A DNA stretch of 64,000 nucleotides from Periplaneta americana (GCF_040183065.1 NC_091123.1:108846821-108910820); one strand, 5' to 3'. Positions 1 through 12,983 are shown, numbered from the stretch's first letter. Numbers and translations are program-made. The notes: a model not told the origin generated them from the letters alone.

Positions 1-470
1 TGACTGATTTAAATAAGTTTGAAATAAGGGAACATTCATTTCTCCCGTGTGATCGAGATTTCAGTCACGTAAAGAAAGTCTTGAAGAAGCATGATCGCTG
101 TTATATACCAAAACAAATATATGAAATGATAATATCATCACCATACCCCGGAAAATTCACAGTTCATATGGTGCAACCTCAATATTGTTTTCAATTTAAG
201 GACTGGTGGCCCAAATACTACAGAAAAAATTGTAACTCCTTAGAAACTAGTGGTCCTGAGACCCTAAGGACAAGAGACAGTGTTTTACCATCAGTAAATT
301 CATGAAGTTTCAATATGATCATAAAAGAAAAGGTACAATCATTGCTTCACTGTTTATTGGCGGATTTCAACAAACATGTTTACTTGGTTCACAAGGCTCT
401 ACAGTAATGTATGTTTTCCCTTGAAAAACTAAAGTATTATTTAAAAAAAAAAAACTGGTCATTAAATATT
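1..470. other. No gene recognised
   Basis: AT-rich unique-looking sequence. The short open frame at 81-305 has no recognisable domain or coding signature. Confidence 0.4.
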
Positions 471-472
471 TG

Positions 473-682
473 TTTATGAAAGGGCCTATGTTTTCAGATT
501 ACATTTTTTTTCTAAAAAAAATGTAATCAGTAAAAAGTTAATACCTGGCTGGTGAAATTCGTTTCAAAGTATAATTTATGGTAAAATTTTTATTTCAGCC
601 TTAATTTCAAAATTTCAGACTATAAGCAGTTTTTCTTAAATTGCCAACAATTTAGTATTCATGACTTAGGCCCTTTCATAAA
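473..682. mobile_element. Small inverted-repeat element (MITE-like) with internal hairpin
   Basis: A perfect 16-bp inverted repeat, TTTATGAAAGGGCCTA, occupies 473-488 and 667-682. Inside it a second palindrome with 14-bp arms (497-528, gattacat... pairing with ...atgtaatc) would form a strong hairpin. No target duplication is obvious, so the superfamily is unassigned. Confidence 0.55.
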
Positions 683-693
683 TAACCCATTCA

Positions 694-697
<4 letters not shown>

Positions 698-750
<53 letters not shown>
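698..750. repeat. (AT)n microsatellite
   Basis: Uninterrupted AT dinucleotide run of about 50 bp. Confidence 0.95.
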
Positions 751-756
<6 letters not shown>

Positions 757-792
757 CTGCTGTAAACATTTCCAGCAGTGGAAGGGAGAAAA

Positions 793-929
793 ATAATTGA
801 TATTCAACCAATGGCAGAGGTCACATTGGGTACTTACCTCGAAGTTGGGCGGAGGTAGAACGCTTCAGACCATCCAAATTCAAGATAAGCTTGGAATGTG
901 ACATCTGCCATTGGTTGAATAGCAATTAT
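793..929. mobile_element. MITE-like element with about 35-bp inverted arms
   Basis: Arms at 793-827 and 895-929 are inverted copies of each other with about two mismatches (core attcaaccaatggcag). The spacer is about 67 bp. It is non-coding; similarity continues weakly outside the arms. Confidence 0.6.
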
Positions 930-1321
930 CCTTCTTCTGGCGGCAATGTTAACGCATTCTGTCAGACATTATATAACGCAGTATAGTCTTATTTTGATTG
1001 CGGTATGGACATCTCTGCTTTTCATAATTATGGACAGTGTTATGGTTGCTATAAGACATTAAGCCTAAAAGAATTATGTTATAGAAGGAGATTTTTTCCT
1101 ACAACATCTGTCTTCTTGTCATCGAAGTATCAGTAGGTACATAAATTTGAGTGACATATTGTATTAGCATGTAAAAAAGTTTCCGCAAATGAACACAAAG
1201 GAATTTTGATTGTTCATAAGTCATAATTTATGAAAGCGTTCCCCTCTAGAAATAATACGCCGAAAATAGATATAGACCTATTTTGTCGTCATAGATACTG
1301 CCTACATTGATCCGTTTAAAG

Positions 1322-1787
1322 TTGAATTTATATCTTCTTCTTCTTCTCCTTCTTCTTCTTCTTCTTCTTCTTCTTCTTCTTCTTCAAGGTTTAGGCATTT
1401 CGGCCTGTTCCGCCTCCATTAAAATTGATCTCGCCAACGTTTTACTGGTCTTCCTAATGATCTCCATCCTAATGGATTATAATTCATGGCTGCTCTCGTT
1501 ATATTTGTTGTTGGTATTCTATTTAAATGTTCTTTCCAATTATGTTGATATTCTTTAATAAGTTGAATTATACTATCTATTTTCAATTCTTTTCTAATAT
1601 CTTCATTTCTTTTTTTGTCCAATAGTGTATAACCCGCAACATATCTAAGAAATTTCATTTCACCTGCTTCAATTCTTCTTTCTTCATTTTTCTTTAGAAC
1701 ACAAGATTCGCAGCCGTATAGAAGGGACGGAATTGCCATTACTTTGTAATATTTGATTAATGTTTCCTTTACTTTATTATCATACAT
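1322..1787 (-). mobile_element. 3' end of a non-LTR retrotransposon with (GAA)n tail
   Basis: Minus-strand frame 1787-1419 encodes the region after the reverse transcriptase: KVMAIPSLLYGCESCVLKKNEER, then a WKEHLNRI segment and the GRPVKRWRDQF terminal motif. This is typical of arthropod LINE 3' ends (recognised from memory). On the minus strand it runs into a (GAA)n tract at 1386-1322, the tail of the insertion. The copy is truncated at its 5' end and contains no catalytic domain. Confidence 0.85.
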
Positions 1788-1799
1788 TAATTAATAAAT

Positions 1800-3430
1800 A
1801 GTAGACTAATGGTTGGGGAAACGGGAGTACTCTGGAACAACCTATTCTGAACACAGATTTTATCGACATAAATGTTATTTTTACTCCCTGGAATTTGAAC
1901 GTGAACGTCCAGGATGGCAAACAGATTATCTCTAGGCATTGGGTTAACAATGCACCATAAACTATTAATAATTTTTTCTTGATTTATTTTAGACCACTAA
2001 ATACGAGTGTGATGCAGTGTAAATTTAGAATGACGTAATTCCCTTTACTCAAACCTTCACTAGTGGTTAATTAAAGAGGATTTTACTGAAATAAATGAAG
2101 AGATGACATGGCAGACTTCATTGTATGTGTGGGATCTTTATCATAAAATTCCATTAAGGTAATTTTGCTTGAACGTCATCAACTAATTGGCAACGACTCT
2201 AACTAAAATGCAAGTTATGTAAAATTCTGGGCAGGTGTGATTTGCTTGCACAGGAAATCAATCAGCTGATAGTGCAGCTGGTAGTAGATAGCGAATGTTG
2301 CAGCTGTATACATCATAAACTGAGGAGTCAGTAATGTAGGGCTACAATCCATACAAGACTGTAAGCGTAGAAATACTAACTAAATACAAAAGTATATGAA
2401 ATATGAGTTTGATTAAAATAAACTTACATATTAAGGGTAAGGGAAATAAAAGGATTAAGTCCATTTTCCATTTTTAAAATAGTATGTCATTCAAACCATC
2501 GAAAAGCAAGCTTTCCGGTGTACTTACCAATTTGAGAATCATTTGCAGTAATTTAAGCTCAAAGAATTAGAAAAAAAATAAACACACCGGTATGTAGAAT
2601 GTTATCAGGTTTTATTATGCTTTAAATGGCTCTCCCCAAAAATTGCCGAAGTAGACTAACCCCCTTTAACCCTTCTTTACCATTATAGACTTATAGACGG
2701 TTTTCTCTTTACACATGTATTAATTAATTAATAATCCATTGTTTTAAATAACGGCTTAATAAATTTTATTTTGCACTGATGAAGAATGAGATCTGCTACG
2801 GGAAACTGTAATTACTTAGAACTAACAGTTTTTCGATACATAGATTTACATTGCTACATTTAATACAATAAAAATCGGAAAAAGGTCGCTAGACGAGATT
2901 TTGACGATTGTGAAATAAGGTTTTCTTGTAACATAATCCCTTACCGTTATTGGAATAAAAACACATTTTATATACACTTTTCACATTAATTAATTTGCGG
3001 AATTTAAGATAAACCACACGCCCTTGACATGGAAATATATAACAAATAGCTACAATTTTCCATCAGTGGTTACATACACTGAACAACAAATTTTTACTTA
3101 TTGTCTTGCTCCGAAATAAAAATAGATGAATATTACTAATATGTGTGTCCTAAATCTGAATTTAAAACCTAAATTACCCCATCACGTACCATTTTCCTGG
3201 GAAAATAAATTAATTTTTTTATGAAAAAAACTTTTTTTTTTTCTGCTAATGGTAAAATTACAACACACTAGGGATTGAAAATTCCTCATAATACTTGAAA
3301 ATCTATACTGGATACAAAAATGATGTTACATAGTTTAAAACACAACAACAATAAAAATATTTCATGCGTAAAATGAGAAAAATCTCGGAATTTGAACTTA
3401 CATTTTAAAAAATGTTCTGGATGACTTCTG
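1800..3430. other. No gene or repeat recognised
   Basis: AT-rich sequence with homopolymer runs. No coding frame over 60 codons and no clear inverted repeats were noticed. Confidence 0.4.
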
Positions 3431-3437
3431 TTTATAA

Positions 3438-3884
3438 CTAGATCCGGGACTCTCTTTTATTTAGGAACCAACAATAGTCTGCAAGCATGATGCGTGATGA
3501 TCTTCCTTTATATCGCCTTTCCATTTCAGATATCTCTTGATGACATCTTTTTCCATGCTCGTCGTTTACCGCTCCAAGGTTAGGAGGAAAGCAATCCAAA
3601 TGAGAATGTAAAAAATGTATTTTGAGAGACATATTACACCCCATTTTCTCATATGCACTTGACATGGCTTCCACAACAAATTCTATGTAGTTATCTGCCC
3701 TATAATTTCCAAGGAAATTTGAGCAATCATCTTCGAAAGCGCGCCATGCCATTTTTTCTGTAACGGAAAGTTTTTCCTCAAACAAAGATTCAGTCATGTG
3801 AATTTGTGGACCGATGAAAATTCTCTCTTTTAATTTGTCTTCACTCAAAACGTAAACTTTTCTTTTAAATACTGAAAACCACAC
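3438..3884 (-). pseudogene. Fragment of a repeat-associated arthropod protein (HSHLD...DEHGKR...ADYCW family)
   Basis: Open frame of 148 codons on the minus strand. It contains KIHFLHSHLDCFPPNLGAV, DEHGKRCHQEISEMERRY and MLADYCWFL, a conserved block that I recognise as occurring in many copies in arthropod genomes, usually in uncharacterised or transposon-linked proteins. Its function is not known to me. It ends in LNKRESRI shortly after the ADYCW motif. The N-terminal part is short and the Met may not be a true start. There are no stop codons across the conserved block, so this copy is fairly young or still constrained. It could instead be a terminal exon of a multi-copy host gene. Confidence 0.6.
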
Positions 3885-4499
3885 CCTTGTTTGTTCATTG
3901 CGCAGACCTCACTTTAAACTGTTCTAAAATTTACTGAATGGAAAGGACCAATACCTGTTTATTTATTATAAGTACAAAAGAACATCCCAACAACCATAAG
4001 AAATCGGAAATAAGTCATAAACTCATAAAATGCATTAGCTTTCGTTTTGGTTTACAACCCCCAACCCGCGCCAGATATTTACTGGGAGAGCGCTTATCGA
4101 AAAGTGAAATCATGATATATTTTTAAAACCTTATATGATACGAAGAAAAGAAATGCATTTTCGGATTCAGCGCACACCAAACCATAAGGGTCACATTGTT
4201 TTAAGTCAGGGCAGAATTCTTAATGTTCAGTGATATTTGTGTTTTGAGGAAGAAATGTGAGGTTAGAGGTACAAAAGTTAGAAAGTCATACTTTTTAGGG
4301 AACCCAAGCGTTTTACGTAACTATTAGACACTGGTTTTATTTGGTTCAAGATCTTGCTATATTGGCCTAACGTCTAAAATGCTATGTCATGTAGCATGTT
4401 TCATAAATGTAACATGTTCCATAAATAGTTGAAAAACGGAGTATTTATTACTTTGGCTAGTGCTACTCAGAAAGTGTGAAATGAAGTTTTGCTAGCATC

Positions 4500-4860
4500 G
4501 TGAACAGGATATACTGGGTCATCCAATTATTTTCTGACCAGAGCTGCGGCGAGAACTGCCTCAGCCGATAAGGCAATGCCTACGACCGGACGGAGAAGTG
4601 GGCGAGCGGGGTTAACTGGTTTTGCCTGACTCTGACGCGACACAGTGTTGTTCAAACAGTGCAAGTCACTATAGCTCGCGCAAGCAACGATTACCGAAAA
4701 GCAATGGTGGCGTTGCTGTCTGTTTTGACGTGGGTATGTAGGCACGCCGAGGGAGCGAGAGGTGAGGTCCGATGGAAGTACTGTCTCTTTGAAAAAGATG
4801 AACAAATGAGGACATTGCTGTGAAAATAAAGAACGTAACAAGAGAAAAATTCGAAGGTAA
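4500..4860. other. Higher-GC block of unknown nature
   Basis: GC content is clearly above the surroundings. The minus-strand open frame at 4841-4527 is not recognised and is low in conserved features. Confidence 0.3.
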
Positions 4861-4988
4861 TTAAACGCGCAACATATGTTTACGAATGAAATAATAATAC
4901 CGTCCCTACCTGCGGTTACTTGTTATGCTAGAGTGACTGCCTATTAAAGTCTAATGCATTTTAAAAGGTATGTATTCATTCATGTCAC

Positions 4989-5261
4989 TCAAGGAGATGC
5001 TGGAACTGCCTGCCTGTATTTTTCACATATTTCTGGCATCACCTTACTTAGTTCTATTTGAGAATTGAATTGAGTTTCTTCTGTGAGCACTGTACGTCGC
5101 CTTCTCTGCTTCTCATCTTGAACACTTCTCGTTTCCGGAAATTTATTAACTAATTTATGAATCGCACGACTTGCAACTCGATCACCTGGGAATTTATCTT
5201 GAAATAATCTCCTAACAGCACAAGCGGATTCTGTACGTACATAAGAATTGTAAATAAACAT
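4989..5261 (-). pseudogene. N-terminal helix-turn-helix fragment of a Tc1/mariner-like transposase
   Basis: Minus-strand frame of 90 codons with YVRTESACAVRRLFQDKFPG, then RVASRAIHKLVNKF, then a QRRRRTVLTEET linker. This arrangement resembles the DNA-binding N-terminus of insect mariner-type transposases (family pattern from memory). The DDE catalytic part is missing downstream, so this is a remnant. The catalytic remnant at 58.8-59.4 kb could belong to a similar family, but that link is speculative. Confidence 0.6.
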
Positions 5262-5851
5262 CCGATTTGGAATAGAAAAATTAGGCCTATTACTTACTGT
5301 TTATTCTTAACAGACTGTACACGTGTATAGGTCTCGCAAGCAGGGAATACCGTCGGAAGGAATTCGAATAAAACAATGCGGTAAGGAAGAGCGGGCGACA
5401 GGAAAGGTCACGAGATAGCTTGAATGATATTCAAGAGTACAGTTAACGTTTATCATTGTTGAATTACCGCCATGTCATTTCGCCACCTCTGTGTAGGTGA
5501 CATAACATTACATAATTCTTTTCAACAACAGCAAATGGTGGATAACGTTAGCGTCAACCACTGTTACAAAAGCTATCATAAGCGCCAATACCGACAACAC
5601 TAAAACACCAACGTAAACATAACAATAGCGATAAATGAAAGCACCCCTAAAAAGGATTTGGCAACACCGCTTACATGTATTCGTTCATCACCATTGTATA
5701 TTTCACGGGTTCGAATCTGACTGCGGTAAAGGAAGAGGAGGCCCCACGTAAAACACTCGGTGTAATGGCATGCATGGATGCTGACGGGATTTCAGTTAAC
5801 TGCAGTTGCAACAGTTTTTCTTCTTTAAAAAAACATTACAATAAACGATTT

Positions 5852-6140
5852 AACTATACAAGGGGAAATCAAAAAGTTTCCGGACTTCCCTGAATGTAAG
5901 CAACACACCGGACACAGAGAAGTTTTCTAGAACTAGGGGAACTCCTGGAATATATACTAAATGCAGCAGTTGAAAGGTAGAGAACATTAGTCTCATAAAG
6001 CAAATATGGAGAGATTCCAGAAAAAATTGCAATAGGTTCTTGACATGTTTGCACAAAATCACGTGTAGAAGCTGAGGTCTTAAAGACAATCTGACGCTGT
6101 TTGATAAACTGACTCAGCAGAAATGGAAGCAATTATTTTC
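5852..6140. mobile_element. Possible degenerate mariner-type end
   Basis: The stretch beginning acaaggggaaatcaaaaagtttccggact resembles transposon ends of mariner type. No matching inverted end was found and the interior is non-coding. Confidence 0.3.
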
Positions 6141-7020
6141 AGTGACGCGCGTATATAACAAATAAGTTACAATGAATACAAGTGCAATTCGGAAATATAT
6201 TGATTGCACTCTGTATTTTACAGTTTCAAATGTCTCGAATTTCTCATAAAATTAAAGAATATATTAGGCACTCTAATTTGCTGAAGCATTATATAAATAT
6301 TACTAAATTAACTGCCAGATGTGTTGACTGTATGCCCATAACAGAGTTAGGAACTCAGTTTATGAAATCTTTAGAGTATAGGAGACGAAACAAGTCCTTT
6401 GCTCAAGTGGTGAGTGGAGGGGATCACTCTAATGACCGCTCTGGGGGAAAGAATTGCTTGAAGACAAGCGTCTAAAATGTCACATTACCTATTACTTTCA
6501 TTCATGCGCATCTTACCCCTTAGCAGCCAGCAACACACTCCGTCCATTCGCTTCTCATCGGCTCCACCCAAATGCGTCGACTTACTCTACAGATTCCAGA
6601 AACGGAGTTTAACTGTGGTTTCAAATGGTGTTCAGTATTACGACTACAAACAAAAGTATACCGCGTTACTGCGAGAAGCTTACGGTAGAGGGGCAGAGAA
6701 GGCCTACCAGGTTAAATAAATAAATACTAAATATTAAAACATCGAAAAATACGTGTAATAGGCAGGTTGTGGTGAAATTCCATGGTGTAGCTTACTTTTA
6801 ACGCCTGTTTAAATATAATTGTAACTAACGATGAAGCGAGTCTGCACATCAAACATTGAATAGCCATTTTTCACGAAATAATTGTAAGCATAAATCAGAG
6901 GGTCAGTTAAATTAGAAACTCAGCAAGTTAATTCGAAAGGAGTTAAGTGCGATAGAAAAGACTTCGCTGAATTAGATAGCTATTCTGAATGTTCGAATTG
7001 CTATGTACAGGGAAGGCCAC

Positions 7021-7259
7021 CGGCGTGGCTCAGTCGGTTAAGGCGGTTTCCTGCCAGTCTAAAGTTGCGTTCGGACGCGGGTTCGATCCCCGCTTGGGCT
7101 GATTACGTGGCTCGGTTTTTTCCGAGGTTTTTCCCAACCGTAAGGTAAATGTCAGGTAGTCTATGGCGAATTCTCGGCCTCTTCTCGCTATCACCAATCT
7201 CATCGACGCTAAATAACCTAGTAGTTGATACGGCGTCGTTAAATAATCAACTAAAAAAA
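7021..7259 (+). mobile_element. tRNA-derived SINE, full length
   Basis: A tRNA-like head (A box in ggctcagtcggttaaggc; B box in gggttcgatcccc) is followed by a body containing ttttttccgaggtttttccc. The 3' tail has the inverted pair CGACGC ... GCGTCG and ends in an A-rich run. The acceptor stem is not formed, so it is not a tRNA gene. Confidence 0.85.
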
Positions 7260-7956
7260 TGTACAAGGAAGGGGGAATAAATCACTTTCCCTTGCTCCGA
7301 AAAATTGGCTCTTTTGTAATACTGTGCTTATACTGTACAATATTTCCTCTCACAAATTGGCGCTTATGATCGACAGCCATCATAAAAATATCCTATTACA
7401 TGTTCGAGGCACGAGTCAAAATTTCTATCACCAACCATCTTCCCCTACTAGGTTGAAATCCACGAACTTGGGCTCTTGGTAGGCATGGAATTACTTTGCT
7501 TTTGAGCGCTTATATACCCAGTGTTTTCCCTGAGGAGGCCAAGTGGTCTACCCAGCGTATAGGGAATTATAAGTATGGATACTGCACGTCGGTACCTTTT
7601 GATGTAGCAGTGACTTATTTCAGTGACCTTCAAACCAGCTGTACCGTCACCAACGTGAGATTCTTCCTTTTTCCTTAGAGTTGGCGCACATATCGCACCA
7701 GCAATCGACAGCAGACACTCTTATAGCTGACTTGCCAGCGAATAGGGATTGCTGTTTCACCTTTTAAGGTTCTCGAGTATACTGATCTCTAGCGTTTGAA
7801 AGTGCATGCGCACAAAGAAACAGAACTGTGAATTTCGCTCAGCGTCCATTATTATTAATCCCTATTCGCTTGCTTACCTCTGACCTGTCATACAGGCGCT
7901 CCGGGTTCGTGTCTGGTCATATCTGGAATTTTTCGTTGAAAATTTTATAGCGATAC

Positions 7957-7960
<4 letters not shown>

Positions 7961-8019
<59 letters not shown>
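7961..8019. repeat. (TAA)n microsatellite
   Basis: About 20 uninterrupted TAA units. Confidence 0.95.
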
Positions 8020-8020
<1 letters not shown>

Positions 8021-8039
8021 TTACTATACCTGATGACGT

Positions 8040-9640
8040 TAAAACCCTGAGGTTTTCTCTTCCACTACTACACTAGTGACGGACAAGGTTGCAGTTGGTA
8101 TTTTTCTCTTGGTTGTCCCCTTTTTCTACGCTAGGTTTGCTTATTATTTCGTCCTATCTTTAATCCGTTATCATTCCTTAGCATTCCCCGAACGCCGGCT
8201 GGCGACACACGGAGAACACTAGTCTAAGAACAAGTGGGGTTGCTTCCTCGGAACCTGGATATGCAATAAACCTTAGTGCCATTAAATTATATGGAATGAG
8301 AAAACGCCTAACTGAAGAGTAAGCATCAGACAGAGGATACTGAACTTTAGATGTCACTTGTAGGGAGGTCATTGAATTCGATGCTATATTCCCTCCGTAA
8401 GCCAAAGGGTGTGACGATTTGTCGCTGTATAGCAGCGTTGTCAGACAGAGCCTAAACGGAGCGGAGCGCTCCACTATGCCTCGTTGCGTGCTCCGGTGCT
8501 TCCACAGACATAAGCAAGTTCACGCTTCGACTGCACTCTCTAGCTCCACAACCGGTTTTGGAGCTTACAACTCTGACACTACTGCTGTCTGTGGGTGCAA
8601 TGATCTACTAGGTCAAAATGGTGGGTGGTATTGGCCATCCCGTGTATTGACACGTGTGAATAGGTTTGGATTTATTTCACTCCGTAAAGCCTTTAAGGAT
8701 TGTTGTGGGAATATATACGGGAAAGAAGAAGGTAGGTATAATTTATCCAATTTTCCATTACCGATGTGAATGCCAGACTATTTTGTTATATTTCACTTTA
8801 TGATTGTCAAATTTCTCAAGCATAAAGAAGTGTTTTATAGGAGACTTTTAATCCTCTTTTTAATAGAACTTTATTGTCACAATGCGATAGGATTGAACAC
8901 ATACCTTAAGAAAAGATTGTGTTACGGTAAAATTCTAAAACACAATTCGTTAACCACGAATATTCAGAATGCAAGTATGTTGTAATATTTTGGTTATAAT
9001 TTTGATATTCTGAATTTTAAAATATCAACTAAAATCATATTAATTCAAAAAACCATATGGACGAAATTACTCCGTAATTAAAACCATGACAGGCGAGTCA
9101 CAGAATTCCGTTTCTTTATTGTTTTATGCTTTAATTATTATTTTTATTATTCAGCCTATGGTCTGTATTCTTTAATTATATTTATCGCATTTTGTTCTTG
9201 ATTATTCAGAATATAATTTTGAAGTTGTCTTTGTTGCTTATTTACGTACAAGTAGATTAAGCAACACTCAATAAATGGCAGCACGCGTGCGCTTTGGCAT
9301 ATATTACATCTATCAGACACTTTCTGAACTTCGTATTACGCTAAATATGTTACATAAGAATACAGGAGAAACGTAAAATCTGGCATTCATTATCTTAATA
9401 CAGATCATATTCTCCGATCTAGAAGCACCTGCCAATATTCTAGTTGAGATATTTGTTCCAATTGGTAATCAAAAGTTGGCTATAACAGAGTACATAAAAA
9501 ATAAAATGTGCATAACATCCATGTGTATTTATTTAATATTCACAGCTATGGATCTTTTATAATGCCCCTAATTGTTATATTCCACTCATAATAAATTAAA
9601 ATTATGATTCATTATTTATAAATTAATATCTATATACACG
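8040..9640. other. No gene recognised
   Basis: Two open frames (8419-8769 and 8770-8985) lack recognisable domains and have non-coding composition. The rest is AT-rich with no clear element structure. Confidence 0.4.
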
Positions 9641-10780
9641 TAATTTAAATGATTGAAATGTACATTTTAGGATCATTACATATCTTAAGGGCATTTTTCT
9701 GTACAGAACATAGAGGTCAGTTTTTTTCCCCACTTGTGGAACATTCGATCATTTCAAACCACTCACTCATATATTCACACATAAACACGCACACACATAC
9801 ACACATGAAGAAGAAGCTTACACATGAACGAGTTTGGTAAATGCAAGTGTTTGCGACATCCACAAACGTTTGTACTTAAAAGATTACAATCTGCCTCGCC
9901 CAGGTCATTTTCACATAATGCTTATTTGTCATACAAGGAACACCGTTCTCTGGACCACTTCAGAAATCCCTGCATCATTCGCATGTATTATTAGTCTACA
10001 TGAATAAATATCGAGAACCGTACAGTCACTTGGTCTGTCCTCGACGTAATCGATTTATCGTCATTTTACGCTATTCCTTTGTGATAGAAATATCACGAAG
10101 AAGTTACACTTTACGAACCCAAAGTAATATACGCAATTTTGTGTTCTGGTATTTCTCGAATAAGTGAAAGAATTTGCTATCAACATATTGTGCCATTCTA
10201 CATAAATTTAATAAAACTTTGAGAGATGGACACTTTCTTGTATTCAGTGTAAAATATACGTCATCATGATACTCTTCGCTCTTAATAATAATATAAATTA
10301 ATTTAATTTCTTATTAAGTTAATTACAATTGGCTCTCAAAGTCAAACTCCAACAGATGTTAATATTCTGTTCTAAATTAAAAAAAAACAGTGAAACATTT
10401 TTGAAACTAGAATAGCAACTATTTTTGTTCAATTTTAAATTTTTGTACACTAGTCGCCTGGAATCTGAAAGCATAGCGGCCGTTAGCTTCGTCTGCAAAA
10501 CAGAGAGCGCGCATGCGCAAGCATATACTATAGTACTCTTTCTACCCACCGCGTGACGTTACTCATGCTTGTAGATCCCAGGCGGTAAGTGTACAAGAAT
10601 TCGCGAAGCTTAAACTGTGGTAAAGATAATCAGTGTGAGAATACCTACTGATTATTTTCACCATATTCACTTCATTCCCTTAATCAATTTAAAATATACC
10701 CTTATCCCATATGCAGTGAAGAACTGAATATCAAGTATTGTAAATTTGCATGTCTATTACATAGAATAACGGACGACGAA
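9641..10780. other. No gene recognised
   Basis: AT-rich intergenic-like sequence with a short CA/CACA-rich stretch near 9790. No coding or transposon signature was seen. Confidence 0.4.
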
Positions 10781-10785
10781 TTGTT

Positions 10786-11940
10786 CTAGTTTTTATATTT
10801 GCTGCTACAACTCCTCCCAATAATATCTGTACAGAAGAAGAGACGAAGAATAAGTATGAGGAAAATAACATTAAGAAATAAGAGACAAATAATTAGAGTA
10901 GTAGAAGGGAAGTAAATTAAGTAGTTATGAGAAGATAAAGTAGAAGGAAGAGAAGAATATAAAGAAATTAAAGATAGAAAAGTGAAGGGAGATGTAGAAC
11001 AAGGAAAAGTAGGAAGAGACTTAGAAGAAGGAAAGATGGAAGGAGATACAGAAAAAAGAGACGAGAGGAGATGTAGAAGAATGAGAGGTGGGAGGAGATG
11101 TAGAAAAGGAAGAGATGGTAGGAGATATAGAAGAAATGGGAGCGATATAGAAGAAGGAAATGTAGGAGGAGATGAGGAAGAGGTGGTAGGAGATACAGAA
11201 GTGGGAAGAGATGTAGAAGAAGGAGATGTGGGAGAAGATATAGAAGAGAAAGAAGTGGTAGGAGATATAGAGGAAATGGGAAGAGATGTGAGAGGAGGTG
11301 TAGAAGAAGAAGAGGTGGTAGGAGATATAGAAGAAGTGGGAAGAGATGTAGAAGAATGAGCTGAGGTAGGAGACGTAGAAGAGAGAGAGGTAGTAAGAGG
11401 TATAGAAGAAGTGGGAAGAGCTGTATGAGGAGACATAGAAGAGGAAGAGGTGGTAGAAGATATAGAATAAGTGGGAAGAGATGTAGAAGAAGATGTAGAA
11501 GAGGAAGAGATGGTAGGAGATATAAAAGAAACAGAAAGAAATGAATGAGATGTAGAAGGAGAAGTGGGAGGAGACGTGGAAAGAGATTCAGAGGTGGAGT
11601 GGATGAAGAAGAAGAGATGTTGAAGAACATGAAGAAATAAGAGAGTCAAAAGTAGTAGTTGGAAGAGAAGGAAAATGAGCTGCAGAATAATGAGAAGTGG
11701 ATAGGTGTCCATAAGAAGAAAGAGTAGGAGTGGTAGAAAAATAAGAGTTGTAAAAGATGAATAAGTGAAAAGGAGCGGACGTTGGAGAAGGAGAAGGATA
11801 GAAGGAGAAGAGTAAATGGGAAAAGAATATAGTTCCAGAAATAAGAGAAAATCAAAGTGACAGGTACGGAAGTAAGAGAAAAAGAAAAGGAAAAGTAGGA
11901 CTAGAAGAATAAGTAGGAGGAAAAAATAACACTAGGAGAA
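10786..11940 (+). repeat. Polypurine tract, degenerate GA-rich tandem repeat
   Basis: Over about 1.1 kb the plus strand is almost entirely A and G with occasional T, in imperfect units such as gaagtgggaagagatgtaga. The minus strand therefore reads as Ser/Thr/Leu/Pro-rich open frames, the longest 308 codons at 11712-10786, but these arise from stop-poor low-complexity sequence. Three overlapping frames are open at once, which argues against coding. Confidence 0.85.
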
Positions 11941-11959
11941 AGAGGAGAAAGTATTTAAG

Positions 11960-12690
11960 TTATAGAAAAGTCACAGATGACATCGATTTCCAATTTGAGA
12001 TTATGAATTCGTATGCAACGAAGATGAGAAAGTGATTCAAACTTGTCAATGACTTAAGACTAGCACTACTCAATCCACGTAAATGCTCAGCAAACATTGC
12101 TGAACTCTTCATATCGTTACACATTAAAGTATGTCGAGATTCCCACATAAAAGTTTGTCTACTAATATAAAGTTGTTATTAATTGTAAAATAATGTGGGG
12201 CTTCATGAGACTATTAGAAAACTTTACGGATGAAACTTCCCTAACAACGATTTCGTTCCACACAGTTAATTGCAAACTTTGAAACCACGAAATAAAGACA
12301 TTAATTCCAACATCCCGGCAGCGTGGAGTGAACAAAAAACACCTCCCAAAGAAAGTAATAATGGTCCTGGATTTGTATTAAACTTTTAAACTGCTTCTGA
12401 ATTATTCCTACTTTTAGGATAGTGATCTAGTCTTATGTACCTCGAATCTGTACAACTTTGATTAAGTACGTCGTGTAGAGAATTAGGTCCATAACCATAA
12501 TGCTGTTTTCTCTAAGAATGAAATATTCTTACTTTTTATTATAAAACTTAAAGTAGATAGTCTGTATATTTTGGCATGTTTAAAAATATTTGTTTGTATT
12601 TCTTTTACTACAGTTTCACTGCTATAAGTGATTATTAATGGTTGGTTTATAGCATTAAAAACTAGCCTTGAAACTGTAGTAAGAGAATAC
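11960..12690. other. No gene recognised
   Basis: Unique-looking AT-rich sequence without domain-bearing frames. Confidence 0.35.
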
Positions 12691-12691
12691 A

Positions 12692-12983
12692 AAAAAAAAA
12701 ATATATATTTTATTTAACGACGCTTTAATTTGTAGTAGTTATTCAGCGTCGAATTTCAACGTAGGCGAGAAATGTCACTCAAAATTTGCCATGGTCAAGT
12801 TTTTTTGATATGCCTTAGGCCTATATCTACGATACGGAATCCACACTTTATTTCCACCCTGGAAAAAACCATAAACATTTTATCGTTCTTTAAAATCCAT
12901 TGCCCTCGGAGGATTTGAACCTCCGAAACGACGATAGAATTGTTAGTGGGCTTATGGTAACCATTAGATCATCGAGCAGGACT
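12692..12983 (-). mobile_element. tRNA-derived SINE
   Basis: On the minus strand a tRNA-like head (tgatctaatggtta; perfect T-arm cggaggttcaaatcctccg) is at the right end. The common tail pair CGACGC/GCGTCG is at the left, before an A/T-rich end. The 5' acceptor strand does not pair with the 3' end, so it is not a functional tRNA. Confidence 0.75.

Noticed and set aside
10786..11712. 308-codon Ser/Thr-rich minus-strand open frame
   Set aside because: It lies within a polypurine tract where several frames on both strands are open; composition, not selection, keeps it open.
12899..12983. tRNA gene on the minus strand
   Set aside because: A good T-arm and boxes, but the acceptor strands do not pair and a SINE tail follows.
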